Assembly: GCF_008085905.1 (NCBI RefSeq)
Contig: NZ_VSFF01000006.1
Coordinates: 372,001 to 436,000 of the forward strand
Direction of reading: 5' to 3'
DNA length: 64,000 bases
Source of the DNA: Actinomadura syzygii
GTDB taxonomy: Bacteria; Actinomycetota; Actinomycetes; Streptosporangiales; Streptosporangiaceae
Positions 8,398 through 16,724 of the stretch are shown piece after piece. The notes beneath the pieces were generated by a model. That model was not told where the DNA came from. It ran no database searches and was given only the letters and a program-made list of their open reading frames with translations. Numbering within the stretch: the stretch's first letter is position 1; every line of letters begins with the position of its first letter. The position numbers were made by a program, and so were the translations under genes.

Positions 8398-8742
8398 CTA
8401 CTCGACTTTCGAGCGCAGCTCCTGGATCGACTCGGCGATCGTCTTGATGCGGCGTAGGCGCGCGTCCCACGCCGCGCCGACCGAGGCCAGTTGCTCGACG
8501 GCGCGGGAGAACTGCGCTTCGTTGACGACGTAACGCACCTCGCGACCGTCCTTGCGTGACACGACCAGTTCGGCGCGCTCCAGGACACCCAGATGCTTCG
8601 CAACGGCCTGGCGCGTCACTGGCAGATGGCCGCTCAGGCTCGTCGCCGTGCCGGAGCCGTCGGCGAGCAGCACGTCCAGCAGGCGACGCCGGGTCGGGTC
8701 GCCGATAGCCGCCCACAGCTCGTCGTCGATCGTCGAGGTCAT
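8398..8742 (-). CDS. ArsR-family transcriptional regulator
   Basis: A 114-residue winged-helix protein. It has DPTRRRLLDVLLADG at residues 15-29, the recognition-helix region VTRQAVAKHLGVLERAELV near residues 42-60, and a wing ending in GREVRYVVN. There is no CxC metal-binding motif, so it belongs to the metal-independent subgroup usually paired with an SRPBCC/AHSA1 protein. Its ATG overlaps the SRPBCC stop. It most likely represses its own operon through the two inverted repeats at 9219-9273. Confidence 0.9.
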   Translation of the reverse strand: MTSTIDDELWAAIGDPTRRRLLDVLLADGSGTATSLSGHLPVTRQAVAKHLGVLERAELVVSRKDGREVRYVVNEAQFSRAVEQLASVGAAWDARLRRIKTIAESIQELRSKVE

Positions 8743-9200
8743 GACCGCACCAGGCCCGCCGTATACGCCGTCAGGTTCGAGAGGTGCTCATCCCAGCCGA
8801 CGCGGTGGCTGCGGTAGTGCGCCTCAAGCTGTGCGGCCTCCCAGCCGATCTCCCGGAAGCCGACCTCGGTCAGGCGCAACAGCGTCCCGCCGTTGGCGGG
8901 CATCAGCTCGAACGTCACGAGGAGCGAGTTCTGCGGCGTCGACTGCTGACCCTCCGGGTGAACCCAGCGGAAGACGAACCGCCGCGGCGCGTCTGCCTCG
9001 ACGACATGGATCGGCACGACGAGCGTTCCAGCACCGTCCCGCCGTTGCCTGGCCATCCGCCCGTCGCCGCCCGGCACGGCCGGGAACGACGCCTCAAAGC
9101 CCCACCATTGCGCAACGTGCTCGGGCTTCGTGATGACCTCATAGACCACGTCGGGAGGGGCCTCGATGTGGATCTCACGCACTATGGAGCCGTACTCCAT
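8739..9200 (-). CDS. SRPBCC (AHSA1/START-like) domain protein
   Basis: The chosen ATG at 9200 gives 153 residues starting MEYGSIV and has GGGAGGGG immediately upstream. A TTG five codons earlier is possible but poorer. The motif IEAPPDVVYEVITKPEHVAQWWG is characteristic of AHSA1-type ligand-binding proteins that accompany ArsR regulators. These bind hydrophobic small molecules in a helix-grip cavity; the ligand is unknown. It leads the operon, with the ArsR gene overlapping by four bases. Confidence 0.88.
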   Translation of the reverse strand: MEYGSIVREIHIEAPPDVVYEVITKPEHVAQWWGFEASFPAVPGGDGRMARQRRDGAGTLVVPIHVVEADAPRRFVFRWVHPEGQQSTPQNSLLVTFELMPANGGTLLRLTEVGFREIGWEAAQLEAHYRSHRVGWDEHLSNLTAYTAGLVRS

Positions 9201-9218
9201 GACCCCTCCCCACAACCA

Positions 9219-9273
9219 GCAACCATTGGTTGCACTTTAGATCACGGGCCCCTGATGCGCAACCACCGGTTGC
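9219..9273. promoter_or_regulatory. Paired ArsR operator (two 15-bp inverted repeats)
   Basis: GCAACCATTGGTTGC (9219-9233) and GCAACCACCGGTTGC (9259-9273) share the same six-base arms GCAACC/GGTTGC. Their centres are exactly 40 bp apart, close to four helical turns. They lie 19 bases before the SRPBCC start codon. This is the expected place for autoregulation by the ArsR protein at 8398-8742. Confidence 0.8.
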
Positions 9274-9323
9274 ATCTAGGTGTGATCAAGTGATCACTGG
9301 GCGGAGTTCTCGGGTACATGCCG

Positions 9324-9356
9324 AGGCGCTCGGCCGAGGCTCCCGGCCGAGCGCCT
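9324..9356 (-). terminator. Hairpin terminator after the APC permease gene
   Basis: A perfect 13-bp stem (AGGCGCTCGGCCG and its complement) with a seven-base loop, 22 bases past the permease stop. A short T run follows it on the plus strand only, so leftward termination would be of the GC-stem, tail-poor kind common in actinomycetes. Confidence 0.65.
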
Positions 9357-9377
9357 TTCGCGATCTGGAACTCGTTC

Positions 9378-10931
9378 TTATGTGGAAGTCTGCACGTCGT
9401 TGGTGGGTGCGGGTTGGGCTGCGTGTTCGGCTCGGGGGCCTGGGTCGCGGCGGCGTTGTACGAGTAGGTAGTACGCGAGTCCTACGAGGAAAAGCACGCC
9501 GGGGACGGTGAAGGCGCCCCACTGGAGGTACCAGTGGTCGTCGCCGTAGACCGCTGCTCTCGGCCAAGCGATGTTGATGACGATCAGCAGCGCGCCGAGG
9601 ACCGCTCCGATGTTCACCGGCAGGCCCCAGCGGCCGAGCGAGAAACCGGCTTGGTCGTCCTTTGGTGGCCATGTGCCGCGAAGGCGCGCGATCAGCATTG
9701 GGCCGATGACGAGCAGGTAGCAGATGTAGTAGAGGACGATCACGACGCCCGTGATCGTGGAGAAGATGCGCGAGTTGCCGTAGTTGAGCAAGAGCAGGCT
9801 GGTTGCGACCACCGCGACGAGCAGCGTGGGGATCACCGGCGTGTTCCAGCGAGTCGAAATGGAGGAGAGCTGGCGGCTGAGCGGCAGTTGGTGGTCGCGC
9901 GCCATTGAGAAGACCACACGCACGGCGGTCGCCTGGGCGGCCACGATCGCGCCTATGACGGCGATCGCGACGCAGACCAGCAATATGTCACCGAAGGTGG
10001 AACCGAGGGTCGACTTGACGATGTAGGGCAGGCCGCTCGTGCTCAGTTCCTCCGCCGCCAGGTTCTTCGTCGCCATCAGCGCGACGAGAACGAGCAGCGA
10101 GATGACGAGGATGCTGAGCAGCAGCGCCCGCATCATCGCACGAGGTCCGAACCGTCGCGGATTGGTGGTCTCCTCCGCGAGTGTCGCGGCGCTCTCGAAG
10201 GCGTAGAACACGTAGGCGGCGCTGAGTGAGGCGACCAGCATCGCGCCGAAGTAACCCGTTCCGTGGCCGGCGCCAGTGCCATTTGTTTGGAACACTACGT
10301 CGGGTCCTCGTCGGGCGTGTGTCGCCAGTCCTACGATTACCACCACGGTGGCGACGAGTTCGATGATCACCGCGATCTCGGTGGCACGGCCGGTCCACTT
10401 CACGCCGACGATGTTGATGAACGTGATGATCGCGAGTGCGGCGCAGCCGAGGATCACCGCGTTGATCGCGCCGTCCTTCGTCGTGGCGGTGCCGACGGCG
10501 CTGCCGTCCCCGACGAACTGGAAGAAGTCCGAGACGGGTGTGAGCACCACCTGCAGCGTCGGCCCGATCACGCTCGGGACGATCATCTGAGTGGCGATGA
10601 ACAGCCAGCCCGCCATCCAGGGCAGGAATTTGCTCGACGACAGATGGCGCGACCATTGGTACAGCGAGCCGGTGAGCGGTATGTGTCCGGCCGCCTCGGC
10701 GAGGCACAGGCCGACGAGGATCGTCAGGACGCCGACGATCGGATAACTCCAGGCGAAGGCCGGACCGCCGAAACCGTAACCGAAGTAGAAGAGGCCGGAC
10801 GCACCCGCAAAGATCGCGACACAGCCGTAGGAGATGGCGAATGCGGAGAAGGCGCCGAGACGGCGGCTCAGCCGCTGCCGGTAGCCGAACGCCTGGAGGT
10901 CGTCGGCGTCACGATTTTGCGGATGCGACAT
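9378..10931 (-). CDS. APC-superfamily amino-acid/amine permease
   Basis: A 517-residue membrane protein with about twelve hydrophobic segments, beginning with SRRLGAFSAFAISYGCVAIF, where the APC fold's first broken helix lies. FYFGYGFGGPAFAW and AEAAGHIPLTGSLYQW are typical of the amino-acid/choline transporter group that often neighbours urea-carboxylase-associated proteins. The longer frame upstream of ATG 10931 lacks hydrophobic sequence, and AAAGGG precedes this ATG. It lies 62 bases after the DUF1989 gene and is probably co-transcribed. The substrate is likely a small nitrogen compound, by association only. Confidence 0.85.
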   Translation of the reverse strand: MSHPQNRDADDLQAFGYRQRLSRRLGAFSAFAISYGCVAIFAGASGLFYFGYGFGGPAFAWSYPIVGVLTILVGLCLAEAAGHIPLTGSLYQWSRHLSSSKFLPWMAGWLFIATQMIVPSVIGPTLQVVLTPVSDFFQFVGDGSAVGTATTKDGAINAVILGCAALAIITFINIVGVKWTGRATEIAVIIELVATVVVIVGLATHARRGPDVVFQTNGTGAGHGTGYFGAMLVASLSAAYVFYAFESAATLAEETTNPRRFGPRAMMRALLLSILVISLLVLVALMATKNLAAEELSTSGLPYIVKSTLGSTFGDILLVCVAIAVIGAIVAAQATAVRVVFSMARDHQLPLSRQLSSISTRWNTPVIPTLLVAVVATSLLLLNYGNSRIFSTITGVVIVLYYICYLLVIGPMLIARLRGTWPPKDDQAGFSLGRWGLPVNIGAVLGALLIVINIAWPRAAVYGDDHWYLQWGAFTVPGVLFLVGLAYYLLVQRRRDPGPRAEHAAQPAPTNDVQTST

Positions 10932-10993
10932 TGTGCGTGGCCCTTTCGTGTCATTGAGGAACGCACGATCCGTGGTCGGGGGCGACCGGTCGC

Positions 10994-11596
10994 TCAGAGC
11001 AGGCGGATGCGCATCGGCGTCGGGCGTCCGCCGTTGCATGCGCTCTGTGACTCCGGGCAGGCCGAGACGGCGACGACGGCGTCGATCAGGGCCGTGAACC
11101 GAGCGGCGTCGCCCGGACGGGTGAGCGGCGCCTCAAGGTGGAATTCACCCTGCTCGTCCCGCCGCTGGTTGATGAAGATGTTGACGCCGTTGTCGGCGGC
11201 GAGATCCGCGTGGGCCGGTGACACGCCTTCGGCGCTCAGCGCCTCGACGAAGTTGTCTCGGCAGTTGCGATGGCCGGGCGGGAGTGCGAAATCCACCTCG
11301 TAGCGGTAGCGATCGCAAATGCCGAAGAGCGTGTCGTGTGTGCCGACGGGATCGTCGTCGAGCCGCACGATGCCGCGGCGGCGGTCCGTGAGGAGGACGT
11401 CGCCGTGCCGGAACTCGGCCCGGCCGAGCGCCAGCCGCGTCACGGGCAGGAAGATGTGCTCGTCGTGGCTCTCCGCCGCCACCGCGCACAGGTCGGCGAC
11501 CTGCTCGCCCTCCACGTCGATGATCTCGAACTGCTGACCGGCGCGCACCCGGAACGCGCGCCCGTATCCGGCGGGAACGTCGATCTGTTCAGGCAC
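10994..11596 (-). CDS. DUF1989 (urea carboxylase-associated) family protein
   Basis: About 200 residues with family hallmarks: VPAGYGRAFRVRAGQ, then EGEQVADLCA, GICDRYRYEVDF, HRNCRDNF and NGVNIFINQ. Members of this family accompany urea or guanidine carboxylases, and some act as carboxyguanidine deiminase subunits; no carboxylase gene is present here. GTG 11596 is preferred because GGAGG sits four bases before it. ATG 11638 would add 14 residues but has no ribosome-binding site and lies inside a small inverted repeat. With the permease it forms a likely two-gene uptake/utilisation unit. Confidence 0.82.
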   Translation of the reverse strand: MPEQIDVPAGYGRAFRVRAGQQFEIIDVEGEQVADLCAVAAESHDEHIFLPVTRLALGRAEFRHGDVLLTDRRRGIVRLDDDPVGTHDTLFGICDRYRYEVDFALPPGHRNCRDNFVEALSAEGVSPAHADLAADNGVNIFINQRRDEQGEFHLEAPLTRPGDAARFTALIDAVVAVSACPESQSACNGGRPTPMRIRLL

Positions 11597-11869
11597 TTCG
11601 CCTCCAGAGGTGGGGGTGCTGCTCACGATGCGAACCATAGTTCGTATACTGGATGAGGCACGATCTCACCTCTGTCGAGCGAGCGTCAAGAGGCGTTGGC
11701 CGTCGTCTTGGCCCGGCCGCGACGAGCTTGCTGGATGGCCCGACGACCGAGGTCGAACGAGGGCGTGGCGAGTGGCGTCCCCGCGGGATCCAGCCTTCGG
11801 GGAGAGTGTTGATCTAGGCCACACCGCGCGCAAGCGTCGTACGTTTTGCGATCTGGCGTTCACATAGTG
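11597..11869. other. Non-coding gap upstream of the DUF1989 gene
   Basis: No convincing gene is seen. It contains the inverted repeat CGAAC-CATA-GTTCG (11631-11644), a possible operator for the leftward DUF1989-permease unit, followed by GTATAC. The remainder is less GC-rich than coding DNA. Open frames here lack a ribosome-binding site and domain-like sequence. Confidence 0.5.
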
Positions 11870-11909
11870 ATCAAGCCACGGTCGAGCGGGAACTCGGCCG
11901 TGGCTTGAT
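11870..11909 (-). terminator. Hairpin terminator after livF
   Basis: A perfect 12-bp stem (ATCAAGCCACGG with its complement) encloses a smaller CGAG/CTCG stem, eight bases after the livF-like stop. It closes the leftward ABC transporter operon. Confidence 0.7.
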
Positions 11910-11917
11910 GACTTGGC

Positions 11918-12628
11918 TTAGAAGAGGTCCCAGAAATCGGTGCGCTGCTTCATTTGTTCGGCCGTCTCCTCAAGGATGATCTGGCCTGAGCGCATTACGT
12001 AGGCGCGGTCGGTGACCTGGAGGGCCTGTTTGACGTTCTGCTCCAGGAGCAGGATGCCGATTTGTTCGTCGTCGGCCAGGGAGCGGAGGCGTCCGAAGAT
12101 CGCCTCCACGACGGACGGCGCCAGGCCCAGGGACGGTTCGTCCAGGAGCAGGAGGCGTGGGCGGGCCATTAGGGCCATTCCCAGGCTCACCATTCGTTGC
12201 TGGCCGCCCGACATTGATCCGGCCGGTTGCTTTTCGCGTTCGTCCAGGATCGGGAACAGTTCCTTGACGACTGCGAGGCGTTCGGCAGTGTTCGAGCCGG
12301 ACGGGGCGTTCGCGGCCCCGAGCAGGAGGTTGTCGTGTACTGAGAGGTCGGGGAAGACGAAGCGCTCGGACGGGATCATCGCGGCGCCCGCCGCCACGGC
12401 ACGGCGGACTGGACGGCGGGTCGTCTCATGTCCGGCGATCCGGACCGTCCCGGAGCGGGGGCGGACGGCCCCTAGCACCGACCTGATCGTGGTCGTCTTT
12501 CCGGCGCCGTTGTGGCCCATCAGCGTGACGATCTCGCCCGCGTCCACTCGGAGGGCGACGCCGTGCAGTACTTCCTTGCGGCCGTAGCCTGCTACGAGGT
12601 CGTTTACGTCGAGCAGTGGCTCGTTCAT
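11918..12628 (-). CDS. livF: Branched-chain-type ABC transporter ATPase (LivF-like)
   Basis: A 236-residue ATPase with Walker A GHNGAGKT near residue 38, signature SMSGGQQRM, Walker B LLLLDEPSLGLAP and switch His replaced by Gln-like context in LLLEQNVKQAL, as in LivF proteins. It is the last gene of the SBP-LivH-LivMG-LivF operon read from 16659. It should energise import of a substrate held by the lipoprotein at 15313-16659. HAAT-family importers of this type carry amino acids but also aromatic acids, so an aromatic or carboxylate substrate fits the linked operator. Confidence 0.93.
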   Translation of the reverse strand: MNEPLLDVNDLVAGYGRKEVLHGVALRVDAGEIVTLMGHNGAGKTTTIRSVLGAVRPRSGTVRIAGHETTRRPVRRAVAAGAAMIPSERFVFPDLSVHDNLLLGAANAPSGSNTAERLAVVKELFPILDEREKQPAGSMSGGQQRMVSLGMALMARPRLLLLDEPSLGLAPSVVEAIFGRLRSLADDEQIGILLLEQNVKQALQVTDRAYVMRSGQIILEETAEQMKQRTDFWDLF

Positions 12629-12638
12629 CGCGTCCCCC

Positions 12639-14333
12639 TTACTGTGCGCCGAAATAGGCTTCGGCGAGCCGGGCCGAGCCGGTCAGTTCCGCGAGCGTGC
12701 CCGATGCGGTGATCTCGCCCAGTTCCATGAAGTAGGTGTGGTCGGACAGTTCGCGCACCACGTCGAGGTTGTGTTCCACCAGGCAGACGGTGCGGCCCTC
12801 GTCTCGGACGGCGGCGACCATGCTGAGCATGGTCTCGACCCAGGTCGCGTCTACTCCGGACGCGGGTTCGTCCAGCAGCAGGACGTCCGCGCGGGTGGCG
12901 AGAGCCCGTGCCAGCGAGACGAGTTTCGACTGCCCGTAGGAGAGGGCGTCGGCGGGCGTTCCGGCGTGGTCGGCCATGCCGACGAAGTCGAGCCATTCCA
13001 TCGCCTGCGCGGCGACGGCGCGGTCCGCGCGGGAGACGCCGCGGCCGGGCACGAACAAACGGCCGAGGCGTTCGCCCGGCTGGTCGGGCACGGCGAGCAT
13101 GACGTTCTCCAGGCAGGTCAGCCGGTCGAGCAGCCGGACGTCCTGGAACGTGCGCACCAGCCCGGCCCGGACGATCAGGTCGGGACGCATCCCGACCAGC
13201 TCCGCGCCGTTCAGCCGCACCGATCCCGTGTCCGGGACGACGGTGCCGGTGAGCAGGTTGAACGCCGTCGTCTTCCCCGCGCCGTTCGGGCCCACGAGCG
13301 CCGTGATGGTGCCGCGCCGCAGTTCGAGGGCGATGTCCTTGGCGGCGGTGATCCCGCCGAAGCGCTTGGACAGGCCGTCCGCCCGCAGCACGACCTCCGC
13401 GTCCGCGTAGGCGACCCCGCCGGACGGCGAACGCGGCGAAACGTCCGAACGCGCCGTGCCAGGCGCTGCCACGCGCTTCGACCGTTCCGGGAACAAGCCC
13501 TGCGGCCGGACGATCATCACGAGCACCAGCAGCGCCCCGTACAGCACGACCTGCCACAGCGCGGCCTGCGTGCTCTGCACGCCGAGCACCTCGCGCAACA
13601 CCGGCTCGATCATCGTCAGCACGACACCGGCCACGATCGAGCCGACCAGGTTGGCGTTGCCGCCGACGATCACCATCGCGAAGACCGCCATGGCGAGCGG
13701 GAACCCGAACGCGGACGGCGTCGCCTGCCCGAGCCAGCCCGAGTACACGCCACCGACGAGCCCGCTCAGTCCGCTCGTGATCGCGAAGATGCCGACCTTG
13801 CGGCCGAAGGTGTTCTTGCCGAGCGCGCGGGTCGCGACGGTGTCCTCGCGGATGCCCTTGAGGACGCGCCCATAAGGCGATTCACCCAGGCGGTGGCACA
13901 CCGCGAACACCAGCACGAGCACCAAAGCAGACGGAATGAGCCAGTCGGACGGCCCGTCCAACTCGAAACCGAACAACCGAAGGCCGTCGACGCCCGTAAG
14001 CCCCATGACGCCGCCGAGCGAGTCGAACGTGGCGAAGACGCCGATGATCCCCAGCGAGAACGCGAGCGTCATCAGGATGAGGAATTCCTGCGCGAGCCCG
14101 AGCGCGATGAGCCCGATCAAGACCCCGAACGCCGTCGCGACCAGCACGGCCACGACCAGCGACGCGAGGTAGGGCCAGCCGTGCACGCCCGCCAGGAAAC
14201 AGACGGCGTACCCGCCGACACCCGCGAACGCGGCGTGCGCGACCGACACCTGCCCGGCGTAGCCGACGAGCAGGTTGACGCTGACGGCGAGCGCCGCGAG
14301 CAGCAGCGCCTGGTCCAGATAGTTGATCCACAT
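12639..14333 (-). CDS. Fused LivM permease-LivG ATPase
   Basis: A 564-residue fusion. Residues 1-290 are a LivM-type permease with about eight hydrophobic segments and the GQVSVAHAAF motif near 27-36. After a Pro/Ser linker (290-308), residues 309-564 form a LivG ATPase with Walker A GPNGAGKT at 348-355, signature LSYGQSK at 464-470 (LSYGQ instead of LSGGQ, normal for LivG) and Walker B VLLLDEP at 484-490. ATG 14333 follows the LivH stop by four bases. A longer open frame upstream has no membrane character and overlaps LivH, so it is rejected. Such fusions are known in actinobacteria. Confidence 0.93.
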   Translation of the reverse strand: MWINYLDQALLLAALAVSVNLLVGYAGQVSVAHAAFAGVGGYAVCFLAGVHGWPYLASLVVAVLVATAFGVLIGLIALGLAQEFLILMTLAFSLGIIGVFATFDSLGGVMGLTGVDGLRLFGFELDGPSDWLIPSALVLVLVFAVCHRLGESPYGRVLKGIREDTVATRALGKNTFGRKVGIFAITSGLSGLVGGVYSGWLGQATPSAFGFPLAMAVFAMVIVGGNANLVGSIVAGVVLTMIEPVLREVLGVQSTQAALWQVVLYGALLVLVMIVRPQGLFPERSKRVAAPGTARSDVSPRSPSGGVAYADAEVVLRADGLSKRFGGITAAKDIALELRRGTITALVGPNGAGKTTAFNLLTGTVVPDTGSVRLNGAELVGMRPDLIVRAGLVRTFQDVRLLDRLTCLENVMLAVPDQPGERLGRLFVPGRGVSRADRAVAAQAMEWLDFVGMADHAGTPADALSYGQSKLVSLARALATRADVLLLDEPASGVDATWVETMLSMVAAVRDEGRTVCLVEHNLDVVRELSDHTYFMELGEITASGTLAELTGSARLAEAYFGAQ

Positions 14334-14337
14334 GGCG

Positions 14338-15252
14338 TCAGGCCCTCCGCAGCGACACAGAGCGAATTCGTGGCAGCCGTCCGCGAACCGCGAGGAACGC
14401 GAGGTACCCGGCGAGGACGGTGAACACGGCGGTCTGTGTCCATTGCAGCGACAGCCAGATCGACGCCCACTGCTCCAGCAGCCCGAGCCCGATGCCGACC
14501 GGCAGCGCGCGCAGCGGGGACGAGCGCGTCCCGGCCAGGAAAGCGACCACGAATCCATAGATGACCGTCGTGTCGCCCATGGTCGGCTGCACCGTGTAGA
14601 GCAGGCCGTACCAGAGCGCGCACGCGCCGGAGATCAGCCCGGCGATCGCGAAGCAGACGAGGTTGACCCGCCGGACGCTGATACCCAGCACGGACGCCAG
14701 TCCCGGGTTGCTGCGCACTGCCTTGATCGAACGTCCGATCGGCGTGAAGGCGAGGAACGCGGCCAGCCCGGCGACAAGGACGAGGCACGTCGCGACCTGG
14801 TCGATCTCGAAGTTGGAGATCCGGACCGGGCCGATGTCGTGCCGCACCTGGTCCGGACCGTAGAACGGCAGGCTGCTGGTCCCGAACTTGAGCTGGAGCA
14901 GGGCGATGCCCGCCGTGCTGACGCCGATCGACGTCACCAGCACGGCGAGCATGGCGCGGTCGGCGGCGCGGCGCGCGACCGGCTCGTACACCCCGGCCTC
15001 CAGCAGGACGCTCACCACGACCGCCGCGCCCAGCCCGATCAGCGCGGACGGCCAGAACGGCACGCCGAGAGCGTCCATCACCCAGAAGGCGATGTAGGGC
15101 GCGACGGTGTAGGTCAGCGCGTAGGCGAAGTGGAAGCGGGTGGTGACCCCGATGACGAGCGCCAGCCCGGCTCCGAGCGCCGCGTAGAACGCGCCTCTGA
15201 CCAGGCCGTTCGCGGTCAGCTGCCAGAGTTCGGCGTCCAGCAGGTCATGCAT
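14338..15252 (-). CDS. livH: Branched-chain-type ABC transporter permease (LivH-like)
   Basis: A 304-residue inner-membrane protein with about eight hydrophobic segments. It shows NGLVRGAFYAALGAGLALVIG at the N-terminus and the cytoplasmic-loop sequence IGRSIKAVRSNPGLASVLGI, which contacts the ATPase in the HAAT family. ATG 15252 has GGAGGA five bases before it. It pairs with the LivM part of the next gene to form the transmembrane pore. Confidence 0.92.
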   Translation of the reverse strand: MHDLLDAELWQLTANGLVRGAFYAALGAGLALVIGVTTRFHFAYALTYTVAPYIAFWVMDALGVPFWPSALIGLGAAVVVSVLLEAGVYEPVARRAADRAMLAVLVTSIGVSTAGIALLQLKFGTSSLPFYGPDQVRHDIGPVRISNFEIDQVATCLVLVAGLAAFLAFTPIGRSIKAVRSNPGLASVLGISVRRVNLVCFAIAGLISGACALWYGLLYTVQPTMGDTTVIYGFVVAFLAGTRSSPLRALPVGIGLGLLEQWASIWLSLQWTQTAVFTVLAGYLAFLAVRGRLPRIRSVSLRRA

Positions 15253-15274
15253 GGCTCCTCCGGAGTCGAGGCAC

Positions 15275-15302
15275 GGGGGACGGCCCCGGCGGGCCGTCCC
15301 CC
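15275..15302 (-). terminator. Intra-operon hairpin between the binding protein and livH
   Basis: A 12-bp perfect GC stem (GGGGGACGGCCC and complement) with a CGGC tetraloop lies between the binding-protein stop and the LivH ribosome-binding site. It probably attenuates read-through or stabilises the upstream message, so that the binding protein is made in excess over the membrane components. Confidence 0.65.
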
Positions 15303-15312
15303 TACGAACCGA

Positions 15313-16659
15313 TCAGTCCGCGAGGCGGAAGTCCTGACCCTTGACGTCGTAGGTGGCGAGCGGCTTGACCTTGCCGTCCTTGTACTCGAAGACGCCCATC
15401 GGACGCTTCGCGACGCCGTGCGTGGCGAGGTCGATCTGGAGGGTGCCGACCGTCCCGCCGTCACCGCCGTAGACCGAGGCGAACTTCGGGTCCTTCTCCA
15501 GCGCGGCCTTGAGCTGGGTGCTGTCTGACGGGTCTCCCCCGGCGGCCACGACGCGGCGGACGAGGTCCCAGACCATCAGGGTCTCCTCGTAGGCGTTCGC
15601 GGCGTAGAAGTCGGCGGGCTCCCCGTACGCCTTCTCGTAGGCTTCGGCGAACAGCTTGGCCAGCGGGTTGGACGGCTTGGCCGCGTCGAAGTAGTCCATC
15701 GCGAACTTGAAGCCGTCCTTGTCGAGCACGCCCTTGGACGCCTTGACGGCCTCCTGCGTGAACTCGATGCCGAGCAGCTCGCTGCCGATTCCGGCGCTCT
15801 TGGCCTGGGCGACGAACGCGCCGGGCGCGGCGCCGCCGAAGGCGACCCAGAGCAGGTCGGGCTCGTTCTTCTTGACCTTGGAGATCATGCTCGCGTAGTC
15901 CTGCGAGCTGGGCGAGACGGTCTCCCACAGGCCGTTGAAGGTGAGGCCCGCGGCCTCGATCTTCGCCTTCATGTCGGCCTGGATCGCCGCGTTCAGCGGA
16001 CCGAGGTCCACGCCGACGAGGCCGACCGTCCTCCCCTTGGGGTTGGCGCGCTTGAACCACTCCAGCGCGCCGGGCACGGCGTCGGACGGCGCGACCTCGC
16101 GCGTCCCGTAGAAGTACTGGGTGCCCTTGGTGAAGACCTGGGCGCCGCCCACGCCGTCCAGGCTGAGGATCTTGTTCTTGTCGGTGTCGGCGAGCATCGC
16201 GCCGAGCCCGTCGCCCATCGAGGTGATCTTGGCCGGGACGCGCTCGGACGCCAGCTCGGACGCGGCCTGCTTGGCGGCGACCGGGTCGGGTCCCTTGATG
16301 TCCTTGACGCTCAGCGTGATCGTCGGGCCGCCGGCCGCCTTGATCTGCTTGGTGGCGAGCTCGATGGCGTTCTTCATCGACGCGCCGTTGCTGGCGGACG
16401 GCCCCGACAGCGTCAGCGCGGCGCCGAGCTTGAACTCGACCTTGCCGCCGAGGTCGGTCCCGTCCTTGATGTTCAGGAGTTTGACCAGGTCGGTGGCCTG
16501 GCTCTGGGCGTCCTCGGCGCTGACTCCGGCATCGCCGGAGCCGCAGGCCGCGAGGGTCGCCGCGGTGAGCGCGGCGACGACGGGGGCGATCAGCCGCCGC
16601 CGACGCCGGGCGGTCGTGCCGCGGTGGCTGGTGCGAGGGATGGGCATCCGGGTGGGCAT
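15313..16659 (-). CDS. ABC transporter substrate-binding lipoprotein (LivK/Peripla_BP_6 type)
   Basis: A 448-residue lipoprotein. An Arg-rich start (RRRRRLIAPVV) and hydrophobic segment end in the lipobox TLAAC. The mature part, KLGAALTLSGPSASNG onwards, is the periplasmic-binding fold type I of branched-chain/aromatic-acid importers. ATG 16659 has GGAG seven bases upstream; the 42 codons before it overlap the operators and are not coding. The promoter region carries two shared palindromes (16725-16761), so import should be induced with the ring-degradation operon. Confidence 0.92.
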   Translation of the reverse strand: MPTRMPIPRTSHRGTTARRRRRLIAPVVAALTAATLAACGSGDAGVSAEDAQSQATDLVKLLNIKDGTDLGGKVEFKLGAALTLSGPSASNGASMKNAIELATKQIKAAGGPTITLSVKDIKGPDPVAAKQAASELASERVPAKITSMGDGLGAMLADTDKNKILSLDGVGGAQVFTKGTQYFYGTREVAPSDAVPGALEWFKRANPKGRTVGLVGVDLGPLNAAIQADMKAKIEAAGLTFNGLWETVSPSSQDYASMISKVKKNEPDLLWVAFGGAAPGAFVAQAKSAGIGSELLGIEFTQEAVKASKGVLDKDGFKFAMDYFDAAKPSNPLAKLFAEAYEKAYGEPADFYAANAYEETLMVWDLVRRVVAAGGDPSDSTQLKAALEKDPKFASVYGGDGGTVGTLQIDLATHGVAKRPMGVFEYKDGKVKPLATYDVKGQDFRLAD

Positions 16660-16724
16660 CGTGTTCTCCGTTTCGCTGACCAACGCCGCGGCGTTGCCAG
16701 GAAGCACATGCGTCCGGGAAAATC

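Noticed and set aside
9289-9298. AGTGATCACT as a seventh copy of the shared palindrome
   Set aside because: Only the 10-bp core matches; the outer bases differ, and it is not at a regulon gene.
11610-11867. 85-codon open frame in the gap before the DUF1989 gene
   Set aside because: No ribosome-binding site, no domain-like pattern, and it overlaps the likely promoter of the opposite gene.
11866-11875. TAGTGATCA half-site near the livF terminator
   Set aside because: Only one half matches, and it lies partly inside the terminator stem.
12738-14423. Long plus-strand open frame (561 codons) opposite the Liv permease-ATPase gene
   Set aside because: It is the antisense of a clear gene; the translation is Arg/Asp/His-rich without domains, as expected from high-GC third positions.
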